Shown one piece after another: positions 25,263 through 34,528 of a stretch of 64,000 nucleotides of DNA. The stretch is from contig MESQ01000067.1 in assembly GCA_001771065.1 (NCBI GenBank), positions 60,180-124,179 of the forward strand. Direction: 5' to 3'. The translations under genes and the position numbers were made by a program. Source of the DNA: Burkholderiales bacterium RIFOXYD12_FULL_59_19. GTDB taxonomy: Bacteria; Pseudomonadota; Gammaproteobacteria; Burkholderiales; Burkholderiaceae_C. Position 1 is the first letter of the stretch; each line of letters opens with the position of its first letter. The notes beneath the pieces are model-generated. The model saw nothing but the letters and a program-made list of their open reading frames with translations, was not told the DNA's origin and made no database searches.

Positions 25263-27437
25263 TCAATCCACCAGGGCGTGTTCTTGAGCCACTTGACCAC
25301 TCTTGGCCATGGCCTGGCGCACCAGCGCGGGCACGTCCAGAATCAGGGCCACATCGCCACTGCCCAGAATGGTGGAGCCACTGATGCACTTGCTTTGGGC
25401 AAACATTTGCCCCAGCGGCTTGATCACGGTCTGGAACTCGCCCAGCAGCGTGTCCACCACCAACCCGGCTTTTTGGCCGGCGTGTTTGAGCACCACGATG
25501 TTTTCGCCTTTGGTCGGCTTGCCGGGCACCGAAAACAGCTTGCGCAGGCGAATGAAAGGCAGCACCTGGCCGCGCAGGTTGGTGTAGTCGTGGCCGGGCT
25601 CGGCGGTATAGGCCACACACTCCTCGATCATGTCCAGCGGAATGGCGTACACCGCTTTGTCCACCCCGACCAAAAAGCCGTCGATGATGGCCAGTGTCAG
25701 CGGCAGGCGCACCGTGACCCTGGTACCCACCCCTTCTTCGCTGCTGATGCCCACCGAACCGCGCAGCGCGGTGATGTTGCGTTTGACCACGTCCAGCCCG
25801 ACCCCCCGGCCGGAGAGGTTGGTTACCTTCTCGGCTGTGGAGAAGCCCGGTTCAAAAACCAGGCCGTAAATCTCGCTGTCGCTCAAATGATGGCTGGCAT
25901 CCACCAGACCGCGCTCGATCGCCTTGGTCAGAATCTTGTCTTTTTTCAGGCCGCCGCCGTCGTCTTCGACCGTGATCACAATCGCACCACTGTCGTGGTA
26001 GGCGTTGAGCTTGAGCGCGCCTTGCACCGGTTTACCGCACGCGGCGCGCACCTCGGCACTCTCAATGCCGTGGTCCATGGAATTGCGCACCAGATGCATC
26101 AGCGGGTCGCCAATTTTTTCGACCACGGTTTTGTCCAGCTCAGTGTCTTCGCCATCAATCACCAGGGCAATGTCCTTGCCCAAGTCACGCGAGACGTCAT
26201 GCACCACACGCTGAAAACGGCTAAAGGTGGCGCCAATACGCACCATGCGTAATTGCAGCGCGCTGTCGCGTACCTCTTCAACCAGGGTGGCCAGTTTGGA
26301 GGTGGACTCGGTGAGTTCAATCACCTTGGAACGGTGTGCGATCAGGTTGACGCTGGCCCCGGCAATGATCAGTTCGCCCACCAGATTGATCAATTGGTCA
26401 AGCTTGTCGGCGTCGACCCGGATCGACTTGCTCTCGGCGGCACCGATCTCCTTGACCAGCTTTTGCTTGCTCAGGGCGGCTTCAACCACCTCGGGCTGAA
26501 CCGAACCCTGTTCCACCAAAATAGTGCCAATGGGTTTACTGGGTTCGTCGGACTGGGCGTCAAGCGCCATGTCGAGCTCTTGCGGTGTCAGGGTGCCGCA
26601 ACGCACCAGCATGTCGCCCAGCCGCACGGCCTCACCTTGCTGCAGGCTGATCAGGCTGATGTATTCGGAAATTCGGCTGTGTGGCGGCAAGATCACCAGG
26701 CGACTGTCGTCACGCACGAACTCAAATACGCTTTCAATCGCCGCCTTTTCAGCCTTGGTTTGAAACGCCATCTCAAACCCCAGATAACACAGCTCCGGGT
26801 CCATTTGCTCGGCATTGGGCAGCCCGTCGGTCACCGTGGCAATACCAATGATCTGGCCCATGGTGTTGAGATAACGAATGAACGACAGCGGGTCCATGCC
26901 GTTGCGCAGCACGTCGGGGCTGAAGCGCACCGAAATATGCCAGTGGTCGGCATTGGCCGTATTGCCGTTGATACGTTGCACCTGCCCGGTGCCGACCGTC
27001 GGCAGATTACCTGCCGCTTTGGCCGGCCCGGACGCAGCTTTGGGTACGTCCAGATAAACCCGCAGCAGTGCCAGCAGGGGCTCACCGTGGGCCTTCAGTT
27101 CGGCATTACCGTCATGTTCGCCAGCCGCCACGCTGTCAACCAGGGAACCAATGTGGTCGCCGCAAGCCAACAACAACACCACCAGTTTGTCCGCCAGCGC
27201 AATCTTGCCACCGCGCACCTTGTCGAGCACGCTTTCCACCACATGGGTAAAGGCCACCACATGGTCCAGACTGAACAAACCCGCCGAACCCTTGATGGTG
27301 TGGGCTGCGCGAAAGATGGCGTTGACCATCTCGCTCTTGTCATCTGCGCCTTCTATTGCCAACAGGGCGGTCTCCATGTCTTCCAGAAGCTCGCGGCTTT
27401 CCAGAATGAACGTCTCCAGTGCGTCATCCAGATCCAT
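25263..27437 (-). CDS. cheA: Chemotaxis histidine kinase CheA with MshEN-like repeats
   Basis: The central kinase, 724 residues from the ATG at 27437; the frame runs further upstream but without similarity. Domains are Hpt with phospho-His about residue 46 (AAHTIKGSAG), a P2-like CheY-binding region (about 165-245), a two-repeat insert (272-325), dimerisation, HATPase (LVRNSMDHGIE, DDGGGL, GRGVGLDVV) and a CheW-like regulatory domain. The insert holds RLGDMLVRCG...ALDAQ and PIGTILVEQG...ALSKQ. These are two 24-residue units six residues apart that resemble the MshEN c-di-GMP-binding motif of type II secretion ATPases. It starts 1 bp after the STAS gene. Confidence 0.95.
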   Translation of the reverse strand: MDLDDALETFILESRELLEDMETALLAIEGADDKSEMVNAIFRAAHTIKGSAGLFSLDHVVAFTHVVESVLDKVRGGKIALADKLVVLLLACGDHIGSLVDSVAAGEHDGNAELKAHGEPLLALLRVYLDVPKAASGPAKAAGNLPTVGTGQVQRINGNTANADHWHISVRFSPDVLRNGMDPLSFIRYLNTMGQIIGIATVTDGLPNAEQMDPELCYLGFEMAFQTKAEKAAIESVFEFVRDDSRLVILPPHSRISEYISLISLQQGEAVRLGDMLVRCGTLTPQELDMALDAQSDEPSKPIGTILVEQGSVQPEVVEAALSKQKLVKEIGAAESKSIRVDADKLDQLINLVGELIIAGASVNLIAHRSKVIELTESTSKLATLVEEVRDSALQLRMVRIGATFSRFQRVVHDVSRDLGKDIALVIDGEDTELDKTVVEKIGDPLMHLVRNSMDHGIESAEVRAACGKPVQGALKLNAYHDSGAIVITVEDDGGGLKKDKILTKAIERGLVDASHHLSDSEIYGLVFEPGFSTAEKVTNLSGRGVGLDVVKRNITALRGSVGISSEEGVGTRVTVRLPLTLAIIDGFLVGVDKAVYAIPLDMIEECVAYTAEPGHDYTNLRGQVLPFIRLRKLFSVPGKPTKGENIVVLKHAGQKAGLVVDTLLGEFQTVIKPLGQMFAQSKCISGSTILGSGDVALILDVPALVRQAMAKSGQVAQEHALVD

Positions 27438-27438
27438 A

Positions 27439-27750
27439 TCAGCTCCTTGCAGCACCGCTGGCGGTGCGCGAGTCCATGACCAGGTGATCGCCAAAATAAG
27501 CCGCCACATTGAGCAGCTCAAAAACTTCGATCACCGCCGGGCTATGCCCTGTCAGCTTGACGTCGCGCTGATCGGCAAGCGCTGTTTTTTTGGCCAGCAT
27601 CAGCAATTGCACCCCGGCTGTGTCGAGTTCGGTGACGCCAGACAGGTCAATTTCGTCAACAGGGGGCGTCGCCAGCATGATGGGCTTGAGCTCCATGGCC
27701 CGAAAAATAGTGAGTTCACCCTCGATCCGCAAGCGATTTGATTGACTCAT
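27439..27750 (-). CDS. STAS-domain protein of the chemotaxis operon
   Basis: About 103 residues forming one STAS (anti-sigma-antagonist-like) domain. The start at 27750 overlaps the cheY stop as ATGA. The loop that carries the phosphorylatable Ser in SpoIIAA-type proteins reads ELDTAGVQLLML, with Thr in place of Ser, which could still be phosphorylated. It lies between cheY and cheA and is surely co-expressed with them. A role in modulating CheA or CheY is likely but not demonstrable from the sequence. Confidence 0.85.
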   Translation of the reverse strand: MSQSNRLRIEGELTIFRAMELKPIMLATPPVDEIDLSGVTELDTAGVQLLMLAKKTALADQRDVKLTGHSPAVIEVFELLNVAAYFGDHLVMDSRTASGAARS

Positions 27751-28115
27751 GGCAAGCACAGCCGCTGGACTGCTCCGATCAATTGTTCCGGTTGGAACGG
27801 TTTAACCACCCAGGCGCGCGCACCAGCGGCCTGGCCCTCGCGCTTTTTGGATTCTTCAGACTCGGTGGTGAGCATGATGACCGGCGTGAATTTGTAGGCC
27901 GGCATTTGTTTGACGGCTTTGAGAAACGTGATGCCATCCATAACCGGCATGTTGACGTCGCTGATGATCATGTGGACCTTTTGCCCGGTGAGTTTGCTCA
28001 GTGCGTCTTTGCCGTCGCAGCCTTCAATGACCTCATAGCCCGCGCCTTTCAGGGCAATGCCCACCACTTTTCGCATTGAGCCGGAGTCATCCACAATCAT
28101 GATGGTTTTAGCCAT
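27747..28115 (-). CDS. cheY: Chemotaxis response regulator CheY
   Basis: A 122-residue single receiver domain: acidic pair in IMIVDDSGSMR, phosphoacceptor Asp in MIISDVNMPVMDG, Thr in VIMLTTESEESKK and Lys in WVVKPFQPEQL. It belongs to the TTESEESKK subtype common in large environmental che clusters. It lies between a receptor-like gene and the STAS gene, upstream of cheA. Confidence 0.93.
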   Translation of the reverse strand: MAKTIMIVDDSGSMRKVVGIALKGAGYEVIEGCDGKDALSKLTGQKVHMIISDVNMPVMDGITFLKAVKQMPAYKFTPVIMLTTESEESKKREGQAAGARAWVVKPFQPEQLIGAVQRLCLP

Positions 28116-28123
28116 GGTGTCCT

Positions 28124-29275
28124 CTAGAAAAAACTGATGTCGCTTGCCGCACTCTGCTGTACCTTGCCACCGTCATGGACCACATGCTGGTCGTTCATGA
28201 CGTAGGTCTGCTCCAGTTCGGTCAGCATGGCCTGCGGATCCAGCGCCTGCAATGTCCCGTCTTTTGAATACTGTTGTTGCTGTTGCTGCATGAAGCCGGG
28301 CAGGCGTTCAATGTTGTCCTTGACATGGTTCATGATCTGGCTCACCCGGTCCTGAAACTGGAGCTGCACCAGCGAGTCGCTGATCTCGCTTTTGATGCCA
28401 ATGCTTTCGTTTTTGAGCAAAGCACTAGAACGCAGCAGCGCATCGGTGAGGACCTGAAAATCTGTCAGCACCTCATGGATCGTGCCCTGCGCGGTCAGCA
28501 TCGCGTCGTCCTGTTGCTGCACGGCCTCATGCACCACGCTGCAGGTCTCGACAATGGCATTGCTGATGATGCGGACGTTGCCGGCAATACGTCGGCCGGT
28601 TTCGCCTGACTGGCCCGACAACACCCTGAATTCATTGGCCACCACGGCAAACCCGCGCCCGTGCTCACCGGAGCGCGCCGCCTCGATAGCGGCATTCAGC
28701 GCCAACAGGTTGCTCTGCTGTGATATCTTGGCGACCTCTTCGGCCATTTCCTTCAGCTCGGCGGTGAAATGGTTCAGCCCCTGCACTTTGTCAAACATGC
28801 TCACCAGCCCGCTCATGGCCGCTTTTTGCGACGTAATGACGTCTCCCAGCTTTTGCTCACTGCGGGCAAACACGGCGACCAGGCCTTTGTCGCTGTTCTC
28901 AATGGTCTGTGTTTCCATGGCCGAGGTGTTGACCGCCTCGTCGAGCTTGTCAACAATGCCGCAAAAGCGATCTGACAGCGACTCGATGGCGCTGGCCATC
29001 TGTTGGCGCGACATTTCTATGTGACCGCTCCAGACCGGAGACAGTTGCGCGCTAAATTCGATTTGTCCGGCCAGGTAGTCGTCAATGGACTTGAGCAAAC
29101 GGGCATGTCTTGCCGCCTGTTGTCGACTGATCACAAAGCCGGCCAGCAGCAGCAGGCCGGCCTGACTGCCCGCGATCCAGTCCAGACCACCCGCACCAAG
29201 AATGGCGCCTGATCCCGCCAAGCCCAACACGGCAGGGTAGTAATGAGACCAGGCAGACCGATTTCGGGGACTCAA
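28124..29275 (-). CDS. Short membrane-anchored methyl-accepting chemotaxis-like protein
   Basis: 383 residues from a TTG start with an AGGAG site seven bases upstream. Two N-terminal hydrophobic segments (about 13-48) are close together, so there is almost no periplasmic sensor and no HAMP domain. The cytoplasmic part has the receptor tip ([20 protein letters not shown]) but no long methylation helices, and ends with a Gln-rich region (QQQQQQ) and DISFF. It is the first gene of the che operon. It may act as an intracellular sensor or scaffold. Confidence 0.85.
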   Translation of the reverse strand: MSPRNRSAWSHYYPAVLGLAGSGAILGAGGLDWIAGSQAGLLLLAGFVISRQQAARHARLLKSIDDYLAGQIEFSAQLSPVWSGHIEMSRQQMASAIESLSDRFCGIVDKLDEAVNTSAMETQTIENSDKGLVAVFARSEQKLGDVITSQKAAMSGLVSMFDKVQGLNHFTAELKEMAEEVAKISQQSNLLALNAAIEAARSGEHGRGFAVVANEFRVLSGQSGETGRRIAGNVRIISNAIVETCSVVHEAVQQQDDAMLTAQGTIHEVLTDFQVLTDALLRSSALLKNESIGIKSEISDSLVQLQFQDRVSQIMNHVKDNIERLPGFMQQQQQQYSKDGTLQALDPQAMLTELEQTYVMNDQHVVHDGGKVQQSAASDISFF

Positions 29276-29709
29276 TCAGGTACTCCTAAACAGAAGGAGA
29301 GCACTTTGCTCTGCACTTCTCTTGATGGTGGCTATCTTCTGTTTTTTTTGCAATCTTGATCTGTTGAAAAGAAGGAATCTTTTCCTTCTCTTTGATCGCT
29401 TCAAACGCCAGTACAACAACCCTTCGGCAAGCCGCACAAACGCAATTCACATGGCAGCGTGGCGGCCCCGAGGCTACTTTTCAAGGCCGGCTTTGGCCCC
29501 AAAGGCCTGGCAAATTTGAGGCATCAATTCAAAAAATTTTGCAATAAATTCACAATTTTTGCGCTGATGGATGAGCCAAGCGGTCAAAATGCACATTCCG
29601 AGCAGCAAAAACCCTGGCGGCTGTCCGAAGCACTTTGGGCGCGATCTGACGCGCGGCAAAAGCGGGCATGATTTTTTTGAAGCATGCAGCTCAACAGCGA
29701 GATCATTTA
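29276..29709. promoter_or_regulatory. Divergent intergenic region upstream of the che operon and the diguanylate cyclase
   Basis: About 430 bp without a gene. It must hold the promoter of the che operon (minus) and of the hemerythrin-GGDEF gene (plus), but I could not identify a convincing sigma-28 or sigma-70 pair. A perfect 8-bp inverted repeat AGAAGGAA/TTCCTTCT (29370-29389) and an A/T-rich stretch near 29341 are the only clear structures. No RNA gene was recognised. Confidence 0.35.
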
Positions 29710-30831
29710 ATGGATGCATTTCAATGGGACGAATGTTTCGTCACCGGTCTGGCGCTGGTGGATGAGCAACATCACGCGCTGGTCGACATCATGAACCGCT
29801 TCGGTGATTTATTGACGCAACCGGGCGGCACCACACAGGCTGAAGTGGATCGTGTCTTTGACGAATTGGCAAGCTACGCAAAGTTTCACTTCACCGAAGA
29901 AGAAGCCATGATGCAGGCCACCGGCCTTGACAGTCGCCATATCAGGCACCACCAGGAGGAACACACCAAATTCCTGAAAGATGTCACCACCATGCATGCA
30001 ACCATGTCGCGAGGCAACGCTGAATCGGCCAGTCATCTGCTCGCGTTTTTGACCAACTGGCTGGCGTATCACATCCTGGGTACAGACCTGAACATGGCTC
30101 GGCTGGTGGCCGCAGTCAAGGCAGGCAAGTCGCATCAACAAGCTTATCTGGCCGAGCACGACAATCACGATCCTGCCACCGCAACGCTGCTGCGGTCCAT
30201 GACCGTTTTGTTCAATCAGGTCTCGGAGCGCAACCGGGCCTTGCTTGAGCTGAACCAGACCCTGGAGGCCAGAATTGAGTTGCGCACCCGCGAGCTGGTC
30301 GACATGAACCACCAGCTTGAAGACATGGCCATGACCGACGTGTTAACCGGACTGCCCAACCGCCGCCATGCCATGCGGACTCTGGCGCAATATTGGAATC
30401 AGGCCACAAAAACCGGGACGCCATTGGCCTGCATGATGATCGACGCGGACGGCTTCAAGGCGGTCAACGACAACTACGGCCACGACGCCGGCGATGCCGT
30501 GCTGCTGCAGCTGGCGCGCTGCCTGAAACATTCAGTTCGCAACGACGACCTGGTCTGTCGCCTTGGCGGCGATGAGTTTTTGATCCTTTGCGAGCACACT
30601 GCACTGGAAGGCGCCATCACCATCGCCGAGAAACTGCGGCGCGAAGTGGCTGCATTACGCGTTGCAACGGGTGCGGGGGTCTGGCATGGCAGCGTGAGCG
30701 TCGGCGTGGCCGAGCGCACGTCCGACATGAAGGTGTCTGACGATCTTTTAAAACGCGCTGATGACGCCGTTTATGTGGCCAAGAAAAATGGCCGCAATCG
30801 CGTGGCAACGGCACAAACGAAAAAACCCTAG
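29710..30831 (+). CDS. Hemerythrin-domain diguanylate cyclase
   Basis: 373 residues starting at MDAFQWDECFVTG, where bacteriohemerythrins normally begin; an in-frame ATG 14 codons upstream is less likely. Residues about 1-130 form a hemerythrin domain with the di-iron ligand pattern VDEQHHALV, FHFTEEEAMM, HHQEEH and NWLAYHILGTD. A coiled linker follows, then a GGDEF domain (about 215-370) with the catalytic GGDEF and an RNDD inhibitory site five residues upstream of it. It probably makes c-di-GMP in response to oxygen or redox state. It is monocistronic, and a terminator lies across its 3' end. Confidence 0.9.
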   Translation: MDAFQWDECFVTGLALVDEQHHALVDIMNRFGDLLTQPGGTTQAEVDRVFDELASYAKFHFTEEEAMMQATGLDSRHIRHHQEEHTKFLKDVTTMHATMSRGNAESASHLLAFLTNWLAYHILGTDLNMARLVAAVKAGKSHQQAYLAEHDNHDPATATLLRSMTVLFNQVSERNRALLELNQTLEARIELRTRELVDMNHQLEDMAMTDVLTGLPNRRHAMRTLAQYWNQATKTGTPLACMMIDADGFKAVNDNYGHDAGDAVLLQLARCLKHSVRNDDLVCRLGGDEFLILCEHTALEGAITIAEKLRREVAALRVATGAGVWHGSVSVGVAERTSDMKVSDDLLKRADDAVYVAKKNGRNRVATAQTKKP

Positions 30832-30851
30832 AACATCGCTGTTCTAGGGTT
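30824..30851 (-). terminator. Rho-independent terminator of tRNA-Arg
   Basis: Perfect 11-bp stem AACCCTAGAAC/GTTCTAGGGTT with a 6-base loop. Read on the minus strand it is followed by TTTTTTCG, a good U-tract. It therefore ends the tRNA-Arg transcript, while its sequence also contains the last codon and TAG stop of the GGDEF gene on the plus strand. Confidence 0.8.
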
Positions 30852-30858
30852 ATCCGTT

Positions 30859-30935
30859 TGGTGCGGCTGGCAGGAATTGAACCCACGACCCTCTGGTTCG
30901 TAGCCAGATACTCTATCCAACTGAGCTACAGCCGC
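30859..30935 (-). tRNA. tRNA-Arg (anticodon ACG)
   Basis: The minus strand folds as a standard tRNA: acceptor stem GCGGCTG/CAGCCGC, D-arm with AGCTCAGTTGGATAGAG, anticodon stem CTGGC/ACCAG-type with loop CTACGAA giving anticodon ACG, T-arm GTGGGTTCAATTC, discriminator A and an encoded CCA. The ACG anticodon (read as ICG after editing) serves CGU/CGC/CGA codons. It stands alone between the GGDEF gene and the globin gene. Confidence 0.95.
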
Positions 30936-30986
30936 TAAGCTGCGTATTCTAGCAATGAAAACCCGCTATTTCGAGCCCGGCATCCC

Positions 30987-31421
30987 TCAGGACTCAGAAA
31001 AATTTGGCATTTTTTGCGCTTCTGCCTGATTACGCATCCAGTCTGCGGTCTGAAAAAACGACTTGTTCAGACGTTCGCGCAACGCCACAGGCACACCGGT
31101 CTCGGTCATGGCCTGATCCATACACGCCAGCCACTGGTCGCGCTCGACCACGCCAACTTTGAACGGCATGTGCCGCGCTTTCAGGCGTGGGTGGCCAAAT
31201 CGGTCAGAGTAGTGCTGCGGGCCGCCGAGCCAGCCGCACAAGAACCAGAACAGCTTTTGCCGGGCATCGTCGAGCACCGAGCCGTGCACCACCCGCAACT
31301 CGGCGTAATTAAGCTCCAGGTCCATCAGGTCATAAAAGCGCTCGACCAGGGCTTGCACGCGTTCTTCGCCACCGATCCACTCGAATGGCGTGTCAAAGGT
31401 GGGTTTTTCTTCAATGTTCAT
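30987..31421 (-). CDS. Group II truncated hemoglobin
   Basis: 144 residues of the trHb2 (GlbO/YjbI) family. Recognisable parts are the N-terminal FEWIGGEERVQALVERFYDL, the long-loop LFWFLCGWLGGPQHYSDRFG, the proximal heme His in HPRLKARHMPFKVG, and the conserved Trp in RDQWLACMDQAM. These proteins bind oxygen or NO. A GAGG site precedes the ATG. It is followed by the restriction operon on the same strand after a short gap in which no clear terminator is seen. Confidence 0.9.
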   Translation of the reverse strand: MNIEEKPTFDTPFEWIGGEERVQALVERFYDLMDLELNYAELRVVHGSVLDDARQKLFWFLCGWLGGPQHYSDRFGHPRLKARHMPFKVGVVERDQWLACMDQAMTETGVPVALRERLNKSFFQTADWMRNQAEAQKMPNFSES

Positions 31422-31486
31422 AACAAATAAACCTCAAAAGCACTCAAAAAATGATTAAACCGTTCATCAGGCAAAAAAAAGTGACC

Positions 31487-34400
31487 TCAAACGGCGTCAC
31501 CAAACTGCCTAGCATTAAGTGTGCCGCGCCAGTCGCCCTCAAACACCAGCTCGCATTGCACCGATTGCGCAACGCCCACCAGTTCCAGTTCACCCACCCG
31601 TGCCAGCGAAGCGTCGGCAAATGCCTGTGTCAGCCGAGCCAGCAGCGCCTGCTTGTACACGGTGTCATTGGCACCGGCCAGATGCAAGCCCTTGGTTTCC
31701 AGCACCACCAGTTGTGCGCTGTCCGCGCCGGCGGCATCGCCCGCGCGGCCCAGCCGGGCAAAAACAAAGTCAGGGTAGACCTTGTTGCGTTTCCAGCCTT
31801 GCAGGCCGTACTGCGACTTGGCCACATTGCGGTGCCACCAGACCAGGGCCGACTGACTGTCCAAATAGCAAGCCACCTCGCGCTCCAGACCACTGTCGGT
31901 CAGGGCGGTCAGGGCGGGTTCAAACAGGCTTTTTTCTACCGGACGGCCATCCATGCGGGCCAGCGGCTGCGGCGTGCCGGCCAGCGGCAAGCTAAATTCC
32001 TCGGGAATGGCGTAATCGGTTTGATCGGCCCGCAACCTGAATTCAATCTGGCCAGCGGCCACCCCGGCATCAAACACGGCTTGCGCCAGGCGGTCGCGCT
32101 CAGCCTCCAGGTCGATACGCAGGCGCTCCAGCAGCGAGGCACTGCTGGCCGCGATGGCCTTTTCGGCAAAGCTTTGCCGCAAGCGCGCCAGCACCGCATT
32201 CACCCAGTCCCAGACCCACCAGGCATTGGGCGCAAGGTCGAGCAAACCGCGCACCAGGCGGGCACGGTCCAGCACCAGATCGGTCATCGCCACCGCATCA
32301 AAATGCACCGCTTGCGGATGCTGCAGCACGTCCAGCCCCACCTGCAGTTGCTGACCCGCCTGCCCCATGGTCCCAGCCGCATCCGGTGACCATTCACGCG
32401 CCAGCACGTCTGTCTGCAATTGCGACCAATCCAGCTGCGCCAGGATGTCATTTTCGTAAACCAGCTCGCGCCGGGTCGGCTGCCCTGGCGCCAACGCGTC
32501 CACCCATGTCACCCGTGGCAGGTAAAGCCGTAACGGTGAAAATGCCGCACGGCGCCTGAAGGTCACCGGCTTGGGCAGCGCTGCATCCCCCGCACTCCCC
32601 TGCACCGACAGCGCCAGGTCGCCCATACCCTCGGTTTCCAAAGACTGCTTGATGGCCGTGATGACTTCACCGGTTTTGGCGTCAAAACACAGCACATAAC
32701 AGGCATCCAAAGCGGCGCGACCGGTTTTGGCCACATGCGGCAAGCGCAGGATGCGGCCCATGAGCTGCGTCATCGCCCTGATTTCCTTGCCCGCTGCCAG
32801 CGCGCACAACACATAGGCAAACGGACAATCCCAACCTTCCTGCAGCGCCTGTTTGGTAATGATGGCGCGAATCTCGCAGGTGGGGCTGAGCAGGTCCATG
32901 TTTTCAGGGGCCTTGAGCTCGTCCTTGTCCGAGGTTTTGATGGCAATTTGGGCATCAAGCAGGCCCAACTGCAGCAAATACGCCTTGGCATCCTCGGCGT
33001 GAATAAAGCCGCTGTCACGCATGTCGCGTCCGGTGCGCTCCACCTGCACCAGCAAAATCGGGCGAATGTAGCGATTGGTTTCACTCTGCAACGCAGCCGC
33101 CTCTGCCGCCAGAGTGTCAAGCCGCGCCACGCCCGCCGCCAGGCAACTTTGCCAATCACGCCAGCCGCGCAAGTCCACGTTGATCGGCAGCTTGATCATC
33201 TCGGCCTGTTCCAGGTCGGTACCACGCACATCGACCAGAATGTTGGAGCCCGACACCGCCTTGCCGGCCTTGTCGGAGGTGACGCGCGGCGTGGCCGACA
33301 GCTCCAGCATGAAACTTGGGTTAAAGCCATCCAGCGTGCGCAAGGCGTTCTCGGAGTACGCGTGGTGACCCTCGTCAATGACCACCATCGGCCGCACCAG
33401 CCGCAACACATTGCCCAGCGAACTCTTGACAATACTGCCCTTGTTGGCGCGGGCCTCGGCCTGGCTGGTGCCCCACGAGGTATAGGCATCCAGATTGGGC
33501 ACCTCGGCCAACAGTTGCCAGTGCGCCTCGATGTCGTCCTCACGCGGGGTAAAGCCAAGCACATTGCCACGGTCCCGAAAGACCTTCAGCTTTTTCTGTG
33601 CCTCGTCCTTGCGCGCCGCACCCTGCAGCATCAACAGCATCACGCACAGGTGGCTGTCGACATCGAGCCGGGTCAGGGGCGAGTCTTTCTGCAAAATCTT
33701 GACGCGCCCCGCCCCTGCGGTATTGAGCATCTGGCGGTACGGGTGGTCGCGGTTGGCCAGGGTTTTGAGCGTTTGGCGGTAAATGGCCTCGTTGGGAACG
33801 ATCCACAGCACCAGTCCGGTATGACGATTCAGGTAACTGGAAAACACCCGGCCCACGCTGGCCGCAGCCAGCAGTGTTTTGCCGCCCCCGGTGGGCACTT
33901 TCAGACACACGTTGGGGATGGCGCGGCCAGCACCGTCAAAGCGGCTCGAATACGGTTGACTGGCAAAGGCGAGCGGCAGCAGACCCAGGGTTTTGAGCGC
34001 GCTCCAGGTTTTTTTGGGAAAGTCCGAAGCCTCGCGCAGCAGTTCTTGCGCATTTTCCATGGCACGCAAGGCTTGTACCACTGGGGCTGCCTGCACTTGA
34101 TGCTTCTTGAGCTCGGCCAGATAGAGGTCCAGTTGCACCAATACCTCGGTTTGAAAGCGCTTGAGTTCAATGCCGGCCAGCGCCGGGGCCTGCACGGCGT
34201 GGCGACGCGGTTCCCAAAAGAGCTTGCGGTCGCTCTCGATGCGTTGCCTGAATTCCGGATTAAGCGCTTTGTCCAGGCTAACCAGGTCAGCGCGGTAAAT
34301 CAGTTCAAGCGCTTCCAGGGCAGCAGACAAATGCCACGGCTTGTCTTCGTCCTGCCACTCCACTGCCAGATCAATGTCAGACGCAGGGCGATGGTCACCC

Positions 34401-34528
34401 CGTGCCCTGGAGCCAAACACCCAGACACGCGCCAAACCCGGCGTTTTTTCAAACAAGGCTTGCATGCGCGCGTAGGCGTTGGGCGCAATGCCAAACGGCC
34501 AGTCTTTGGCATCGGCTGGCAAGCTCAT
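31487..34528 (-). CDS. res: Type III restriction enzyme Res subunit fused to an N-terminal MNT nucleotidyltransferase
   Basis: 1013 residues. Residues about 15-100 form a minimal nucleotidyltransferase of the MntA type: GSRARGDHRPASDIDL gives GS plus D51 and D53, and D81 is a good third carboxylate. A helicase core follows: Walker A VPTGGGKT (211-218), DEGH (385-388), SATP (411-414), QEGWDCP (563-569) and QLMGRILRLP (588-597). The C-terminus holds an endonuclease site PD (919-920) and ETK (944-946). All motor and nuclease motifs look intact. The start overlaps the HEPN gene stop as ATGA. Ordinary Res proteins lack the nucleotidyltransferase. The fusion is read directly; its role as a HEPN antitoxin is inference. 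Confidence 0.93.
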   Translation of the reverse strand: MSLPADAKDWPFGIAPNAYARMQALFEKTPGLARVWVFGSRARGDHRPASDIDLAVEWQDEDKPWHLSAALEALELIYRADLVSLDKALNPEFRQRIESDRKLFWEPRRHAVQAPALAGIELKRFQTEVLVQLDLYLAELKKHQVQAAPVVQALRAMENAQELLREASDFPKKTWSALKTLGLLPLAFASQPYSSRFDGAGRAIPNVCLKVPTGGGKTLLAAASVGRVFSSYLNRHTGLVLWIVPNEAIYRQTLKTLANRDHPYRQMLNTAGAGRVKILQKDSPLTRLDVDSHLCVMLLMLQGAARKDEAQKKLKVFRDRGNVLGFTPREDDIEAHWQLLAEVPNLDAYTSWGTSQAEARANKGSIVKSSLGNVLRLVRPMVVIDEGHHAYSENALRTLDGFNPSFMLELSATPRVTSDKAGKAVSGSNILVDVRGTDLEQAEMIKLPINVDLRGWRDWQSCLAAGVARLDTLAAEAAALQSETNRYIRPILLVQVERTGRDMRDSGFIHAEDAKAYLLQLGLLDAQIAIKTSDKDELKAPENMDLLSPTCEIRAIITKQALQEGWDCPFAYVLCALAAGKEIRAMTQLMGRILRLPHVAKTGRAALDACYVLCFDAKTGEVITAIKQSLETEGMGDLALSVQGSAGDAALPKPVTFRRRAAFSPLRLYLPRVTWVDALAPGQPTRRELVYENDILAQLDWSQLQTDVLAREWSPDAAGTMGQAGQQLQVGLDVLQHPQAVHFDAVAMTDLVLDRARLVRGLLDLAPNAWWVWDWVNAVLARLRQSFAEKAIAASSASLLERLRIDLEAERDRLAQAVFDAGVAAGQIEFRLRADQTDYAIPEEFSLPLAGTPQPLARMDGRPVEKSLFEPALTALTDSGLEREVACYLDSQSALVWWHRNVAKSQYGLQGWKRNKVYPDFVFARLGRAGDAAGADSAQLVVLETKGLHLAGANDTVYKQALLARLTQAFADASLARVGELELVGVAQSVQCELVFEGDWRGTLNARQFGDAV

